19,821 nt of DNA from NCBI GenBank assembly GCA_002717185.1, contig PBDC01000102.1, positions 1 to 19,821 on the forward strand, in the 5' to 3' direction. The translations under genes and the position numbers were made by a program. The stretch's first letter is position 1. Each line of letters begins with the position of its first letter. Shown here piece after piece: positions 15,637 to 19,821 of this stretch. The DNA is from Rhodospirillaceae bacterium (lineage in GTDB: Bacteria > Pseudomonadota > Alphaproteobacteria > UBA8366 > GCA-2717185). The notes beneath the pieces are model-generated. The model was not told the DNA's origin and made no database searches. It saw only the letters and a list, made by a program, of their open reading frames with translations.

Positions 15637-17991
15637 ATGAACCCCTATATCGGCCAACCGCTGCGGCGGCATGAAGACTTGAAGTTCCTGACCGGAAACG
15701 GCCGTTATGTAGACGATGTACGGGTTAGCGACGTGGCCCATGCGGCCTTTGTGCGCTCACCCCACGCGCATGCGCGAATTGTGCGGATCGACCGCAAAGC
15801 ATCGACTTCGATGCCGGGCGTGCTGGCAATCGTCACCGGACAGGATTGGACGGACAGCGGCCATGGCCGCCTGCCGATGCTGTCGCCGGTGAAATCGGCG
15901 GATGGTGTGCACCGCGCGCATATTACCCATCCTGTCTTGACCCACGACGATGTCCGCTTCGTTGGTGATCCGGTTGCCATGGTAGTCGCGGAAACCCGTG
16001 AGCAGGCGCTCGATGCCGCGGCGGCGGTCGAGGTCGAATACGCGGTTCTGCCAGCGGTGACGGAAACTGCGCGAACCCTGGACGCGGATGCACCAAAAGT
16101 GCACAGCGTACTCGACTCTAACATGTTCTTTATGGTCGAAGCCGGTGACAAGGCACGTACCGAAGAGGCGTTCGCCTCGGCACACCACATCACGTCGCTC
16201 GACCTCGTCAACAACCGGGTCACGGCGAATTCGATGGAACCGCGCGCCGCGCTCGGTCAGTACGACGTCTATGACGACCGGTATACGCTTTGGGCGACGC
16301 ATCAATCGCCGCATATGCTTCGCCGCTCTCTGGCGGAATATACGCTGAAACATCCCGAACATAAGATCCGCGTCATTTCCCCGGATGTCGGCGGTGGGTT
16401 CGGCATGAAAGTGGTCGATTATCCGGAAGACCCGTTAATTCTCTGGGCTTCGAAACTCACTGGCCGGCCGGTAAGGTGGACGGCAACGCGCAACGAAGGA
16501 TTGCTGAGCGACGCCCACGGCCGAGATCATTCTACAAGTTGCCGCATGGCATTCGACGAAAACGGCCTGATCCTCGGCATCGACGTTGATACGATCGCGT
16601 CCCTCGGCGCCTACCAGACTCATCGTGGCGCTAGCATACCGGCCAATTTCTACGGCAGCGTGATGATAGGGTTGTACAAAACGCCGACGCTATATTGCCG
16701 CGTCCGAGGTGCACATGCCCATAATGGTCCTGTTCACGCCTATCGGGGCGCCGGACGGCCGGAAGCGGTCTTCGTGCTCGAGCGGCTGCTTGAAAACGGA
16801 GCGCGAGAAATGGGGCTAGACGCGACTGTAATTCGCGCCCGCAACCTTATTCAAGGCCACGAATTTCCCTACAAGACGCCGGTCAACCTAACCTATGACA
16901 GCGGCGACCCACCTGGTTTGCTGGCCAAGGTCAAAGCGCTCGCTTCCTATGACGGACTGCGCGCCGAACAGGCCAAGCTTCGCGCCGACGGCGTCCTGAT
17001 GGGTATCGGTATCGCCGCCTGGATCGATAGCGTCGGCGCACCGAGCAAAACAGCGGCGGGTATGGGGCGCAAGACCGGAGGCTGGGACTCGGCGATTGTC
17101 CGCGTCCACCCGACCGGTGCAGTGACGGTCTTCGCCGGGTCGCACAGCCACGGCCAGGGGCACGCGACAACCTTTGCCCAGATCGCCGCCGACCGGTTGA
17201 ATTGCCCGGTCGAGGACATCGAAGTTGTCGAAGGCGATACCGACCGCGCGCCCTATGGTCACGGCACTTGGGGCTCGCGTTCGACCGTAACCAGCGGAAT
17301 GGCGGTGGTGAAAGCGGCCGATGCTATTGTCGTAAAATGCCGCAAGGTGGCAGCGCATCTGTTGGAATGCGCCGAGGCCGATATTGAACAAGAACGTGGC
17401 CGCTACCGTGTGTCCGGAACCGACCGGGCGATCTCCTTCGCCGAAATATCCGAGGCTGCCTATCATGGTGCGGTCTATCCCAAAGGGGTTGAATTGGGGC
17501 TCGAGGAAACGGCTTTCTACGATCCATTCGATCGTAGTTATTCTTCATCGATCCATCTCGCCGTGGTGATCGTCGACGTCGAAACTGGGCAGGTAACTTT
17601 GCGCGATTACTGCGCTGCCGACGATTGTGGCACTGTCATCAATCCGATGATTCTCGAAGGGCAGGTCCATGGCGGCGTTGCTCAAGGCGTCGGACAGGCA
17701 CTGATGGAAGAGGTTACGATGGACCACGCTACGGGACAGGTTCTCACAGGTTCGTTCATGGATTACGCGATGCCGCGGGCACTTGATCTCCCATTCATTC
17801 GCTTTACGGAGCAGGAAACGCCAACACCACACAACGCGATCGGCTGCAAGGGCGGCGGTGAAAGCGGCACGATCGGGCCGCCGGCGGCGCTCGGAAATGC
17901 CGTGGTAGATGCGCTTTGGCATCTCGGCGTCCGACACATTGACATGCCCATGACTCCAAATGCGGTTTGGCGCGCCATTCAAGACGTCTGA
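15637..17991 (+). CDS. Xanthine dehydrogenase-family molybdopterin-binding subunit (CoxL/aldehyde oxidase-like), copy 2
   Basis: The 784-residue catalytic large subunit of a second molybdenum hydroxylase, clearly paralogous to the one at 7573: both share the GQVHGGVAQGVGQALME and TGSFMDYAMPRA segments and the DMPxxPxxVW ending. It starts directly with the hammerhead domain (GQPLRRHEDLKFLTG, RYVDD, VRSPHAHARI) and contains GGGFGMK (252-258), AYRGAGR (368-374), GQGHATTFAQ and GGGESG with the catalytic Glu742. As in copy 1, the AYxCSFR loop of CO dehydrogenase is absent. No iron-sulphur or FAD subunit gene adjoins it. It is the last gene of the plus-strand operon, 12 bases after the FAD monooxygenase. 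Hydroxylation of an N-heteroaromatic ring or oxidation of an aldehyde are the usual reactions of the family. Confidence 0.93.
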   Translation: MNPYIGQPLRRHEDLKFLTGNGRYVDDVRVSDVAHAAFVRSPHAHARIVRIDRKASTSMPGVLAIVTGQDWTDSGHGRLPMLSPVKSADGVHRAHITHPVLTHDDVRFVGDPVAMVVAETREQALDAAAAVEVEYAVLPAVTETARTLDADAPKVHSVLDSNMFFMVEAGDKARTEEAFASAHHITSLDLVNNRVTANSMEPRAALGQYDVYDDRYTLWATHQSPHMLRRSLAEYTLKHPEHKIRVISPDVGGGFGMKVVDYPEDPLILWASKLTGRPVRWTATRNEGLLSDAHGRDHSTSCRMAFDENGLILGIDVDTIASLGAYQTHRGASIPANFYGSVMIGLYKTPTLYCRVRGAHAHNGPVHAYRGAGRPEAVFVLERLLENGAREMGLDATVIRARNLIQGHEFPYKTPVNLTYDSGDPPGLLAKVKALASYDGLRAEQAKLRADGVLMGIGIAAWIDSVGAPSKTAAGMGRKTGGWDSAIVRVHPTGAVTVFAGSHSHGQGHATTFAQIAADRLNCPVEDIEVVEGDTDRAPYGHGTWGSRSTVTSGMAVVKAADAIVVKCRKVAAHLLECAEADIEQERGRYRVSGTDRAISFAEISEAAYHGAVYPKGVELGLEETAFYDPFDRSYSSSIHLAVVIVDVETGQVTLRDYCAADDCGTVINPMILEGQVHGGVAQGVGQALMEEVTMDHATGQVLTGSFMDYAMPRALDLPFIRFTEQETPTPHNAIGCKGGGESGTIGPPAALGNAVVDALWHLGVRHIDMPMTPNAVWRAIQDV

Positions 17992-18008
17992 TGATTGGGG
18001 GACAGGGT

Positions 18009-18085
18009 GAGCTAACTTGGTTTAGCTCAAACTTGAAGATTAGCTCTCGCATAATTCGTAAGCCGGCATTCTAGATAAGATCTAG
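18009..18085. repeat. Two hairpins between convergent genes
   Basis: GAGCTAA-N6-TTAGCTC (18009-18028) and CTAGAT-AAG-ATCTAG (18071-18085) are perfect inverted repeats in the 286-base gap between the plus-strand operon and the minus-strand LLM gene. Neither is followed by a T-tract on either strand, so factor-dependent termination or RNA-end protection is more likely than intrinsic termination. The rest of 17992-18277 shows nothing else I recognise. Confidence 0.45.
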
Positions 18086-18277
18086 CATCCGTCACCATGG
18101 CTCCTGCACTGCGTCCTTCCTCGCAGCGGAGGCATATAAATCAAGACCCTATAAAACTCGCGGATGTCTAATCCCCCCTCTACCGACGACGACGAACGGT
18201 GCCCATAGAGCTGGGTAAGCGTTGCGAGCGGGGCCGGGATAGGGGTGTGGGCGGCTTAGGATGTGTCAAAAAGCGCC

Positions 18278-19384
18278 CTAGAATTTAGTCATGACTTGGC
18301 GCGAAAATTCCTGGGCAAAATGCCATTTGGCGGCGACCCCGGTGGCAAACATCAACTCCTGCAGGCCCTGGCGTTCCAACTCGGCGATTTCCTCAATCAG
18401 TTGCTCGGCACCGCCGACAAGGCAGGTCGCCCGAATGAGTTCGGCGTCGATCAATTCCGCTTCGCTCTTGTGGAGGTGGGTGTAGTGGAATTCATGGGTT
18501 CTGAAATGGCGTTCTTGGGGCGGATGATTGGCCACTAGTTCGCAGTAAGGTTTCCAAATTCGCTTTAAAAAGTCTGGGGGGTCGATGCCCTTTTCGTGCA
18601 CTTCGTCATAGAAATAATAGACGCTAGCCATGATGTTGGGGCCGACCAGGCGGATGATCCGCTCTGAGTCAACCGCTTCGCCCGGCTCCAGCAGGGCGAT
18701 GTTTGCAAGCGCGCAATTTAAGAAACCGTCGAGCCCGCGGCCGGCCCGGGCGGCACCCTGGCGTACATGGCCAAGCGCCTCCGGAACGGCGACGCCTCGG
18801 GGCGGGATGGCGAAGACCAGACCATCGCCGAATTCCCCGGCCAAGGACATGGCGCGGGGGCCGAAGCCGGAGACGTAAAGTGGGATCTTCGGCACCAGGT
18901 TGATATATTCAGTCTCGTGCATCAGCATCCGAATCGGCCGGCTCACTTCATTGAAGCTAAAGTCCACCGTCTCGGCCCGAAGAAGCGCGCTTAAGACCTG
19001 GAGATATTCTCGGTAGTCCGCAATCCGCATCGGCTTCTGGCCCATCGTTCGCATCGCCGTGTTGCCGGTGCCGATGCCAAGGTGGACCCGTCCCGGCGCT
19101 AACCGGTTCAAGGTTGCCATCGCTGCCACCTGTACCGGCGGGATCCGAGTGCCACAGATTGCCGTTCCGGGCCCGAGGCGGAGCGTCCGCGTGGCCTGCG
19201 CCGCCAGCGCTAGCACCGCGTAGCAGTCCGAGAACAGCATCTGGCTGTCGGTCACCCAGACCGAATCGTAGCCGAGATTTTCGGCATGGGTAAAAAAACC
19301 GATCTCGTCAATATTAGCCATGACGCAGATGCCGAATTTCAAGGAGACCTCACTTGCCGGCGCTTCCGGGTTGTCGAGGGCCAT
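18278..19384 (-). CDS. LLM-class flavin/F420-dependent oxidoreductase
   Basis: A 368-residue luciferase-like TIM-barrel protein (KFGICVMANIDEIGFFTHAE at the N-terminus, YDSVWVTDSQ, TLRLGPGTAICGTRIPPVQVAA, PGRVHLGIGTGNT, KIPLYVSGFGPRAMSLAGEFGDG). It belongs to a different branch from the two other LLM proteins in the window, closer to the F420-dependent glucose-6-phosphate dehydrogenase / methylenetetrahydromethanopterin reductase-like group. The cofactor is undecided. The frame is open from 19435, but ATG 19384 is preferred because GAGGGG lies 3 bases upstream and an extended -10 promoter lies between the two candidate starts. The gene is convergent with the second molybdenum subunit. Whether it belongs to the same pathway is not shown by the sequence. 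Confidence 0.87.
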   Translation of the reverse strand: MALDNPEAPASEVSLKFGICVMANIDEIGFFTHAENLGYDSVWVTDSQMLFSDCYAVLALAAQATRTLRLGPGTAICGTRIPPVQVAAMATLNRLAPGRVHLGIGTGNTAMRTMGQKPMRIADYREYLQVLSALLRAETVDFSFNEVSRPIRMLMHETEYINLVPKIPLYVSGFGPRAMSLAGEFGDGLVFAIPPRGVAVPEALGHVRQGAARAGRGLDGFLNCALANIALLEPGEAVDSERIIRLVGPNIMASVYYFYDEVHEKGIDPPDFLKRIWKPYCELVANHPPQERHFRTHEFHYTHLHKSEAELIDAELIRATCLVGGAEQLIEEIAELERQGLQELMFATGVAAKWHFAQEFSRQVMTKF

Positions 19385-19401
19385 GGTCCCCTCGGGTGGA
19401 C

Positions 19402-19410
19402 ATTGTAGCA
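19402..19410 (-). promoter_or_regulatory. Extended -10 promoter of the minus-strand LLM gene
   Basis: On the minus strand TGCTACAAT matches the extended -10 form TGnTATAAT in eight of nine positions. No good -35 is seen at 16-18 bases, which an extended -10 can tolerate. Transcription would start about 10 bases before ATG 19384. Confidence 0.45.
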
Positions 19411-19821
19411 GTCTCGCCGCATTCGGAAAGACCAAGGGTTATGACGGTTCATACAGGACCTCCAACTCAAATGTCTGCAGCGCAATAGCGCCGCCCTATC
19501 CAGAGGGGCCAAGCGGGGACTGCAGAGGCCCCTATGGGACAGTTTTTTTGCGGGGAAATTGCGGGGATTTTAGGGGGTAAATTTAAGAACCTGAAGGTCA
19601 CTTCTTCGCGGCTCGAATCTTGTTGCGCAGAACGCCGCAGTCCGTAACGAAGCGGGCGAGGGCAGAGCAATCCGCTATCACGGGCGCAGGACAGGCTGAG
19701 CTGGGACTGCGCCGCAGTCTAAGTCCAATATAGCCCCTCGACGCCAAATCGAGTTACCTTCGGCCACATTCACTTAGTCCTCTGGCTGTCCCCACTCGAC
19801 GTCTGTCGACAAAGTGGCGCG
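19411..19821. other. Gene-free right end of the window
   Basis: About 410 bases with no supported gene. A minus-strand open frame at 19467-19670 gives no recognisable protein. The region holds several G runs and the 11-base tandem repeat listed separately. Confidence 0.5.
19548..19580 (+). repeat. Three imperfect 11-base G-rich tandem repeats
   Basis: TTGCGGGGAAA, TTGCGGGGATT and TTAGGGGGTAA follow one another without a gap. The first two differ at two positions; the third is more divergent. The period is close to one helical turn. Each unit carries a G4 or G5 run, and another GGG lies 11 or so bases upstream. Confidence 0.6.

Noticed and set aside
7573..17991. True carbon monoxide dehydrogenase (form I CoxL)
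   Set aside because: Both large subunits have AYRGAGR at the loop where form I CoxL has AYxCSFR with the copper-ligand Cys, and no coxS, coxM or accessory genes are present.

Overview
The window looks like chromosomal DNA from an alphaproteobacterium. The evidence is a groES-groEL operon carrying a CIRCE operator of the form usual in that class, beneath a heat-shock-type promoter. GroEL has the Gly-Gly-Met tail, and the rest of the window is moderately GC-rich and crowded with luciferase-like (LLM) flavin enzymes and xanthine-dehydrogenase-family molybdenum subunits. This assignment is inference; no rRNA or tRNA gene is present to anchor it.

Layout. 1-2180 (minus strand): terminator, groEL, groES, CIRCE, promoter. 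2181-2670: about 490 bases without a gene, holding an A-rich tract and an inverted repeat, and ending in a promoter placed so that the next gene may be leaderless. 2671-3537: calcineurin-like metallophosphoesterase. 3693-5523: two overlapping paralogous polysaccharide-deacetylase-fold genes of the PuuE type. 5723-7036 (minus): NtaA/DszA-type LLM monooxygenase, convergent with the deacetylase pair. 7573-10855: a molybdenum hydroxylase large subunit followed by a CitE-like CoA-ester lyase. 11133-17991: M20-fold protein, LLM oxidoreductase, two-domain VOC dioxygenase-like protein, FAD aromatic-type hydroxylase and a second molybdenum hydroxylase large subunit, closely packed and probably one or two transcription units. 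18278-19384 (minus): a third LLM oxidoreductase. 19385-19821: its promoter region plus a G-rich 11-base tandem repeat.

How the genes may work together. From 7573 to 17991 the enzymes resemble a catabolic assembly line: ring or C-H hydroxylation (molybdenum enzymes, FAD monooxygenase, LLM enzymes), ring cleavage (VOC protein), C-N or amide chemistry (M20-fold protein, and perhaps the PuuE-like pair next door) and release of a small acid from a CoA ester (CitE-like). I do not recognise it as a described pathway. Three features are unusual: the M20 protein has lost every canonical metal ligand; the VOC protein keeps its complete metal triad in the N-terminal domain rather than the C-terminal one; and both molybdenum subunits lack their iron-sulphur and FAD partner genes anywhere in the window. 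No transporter, transcription regulator, CoA ligase or flavin reductase is encoded here, so the pathway must draw on genes elsewhere.
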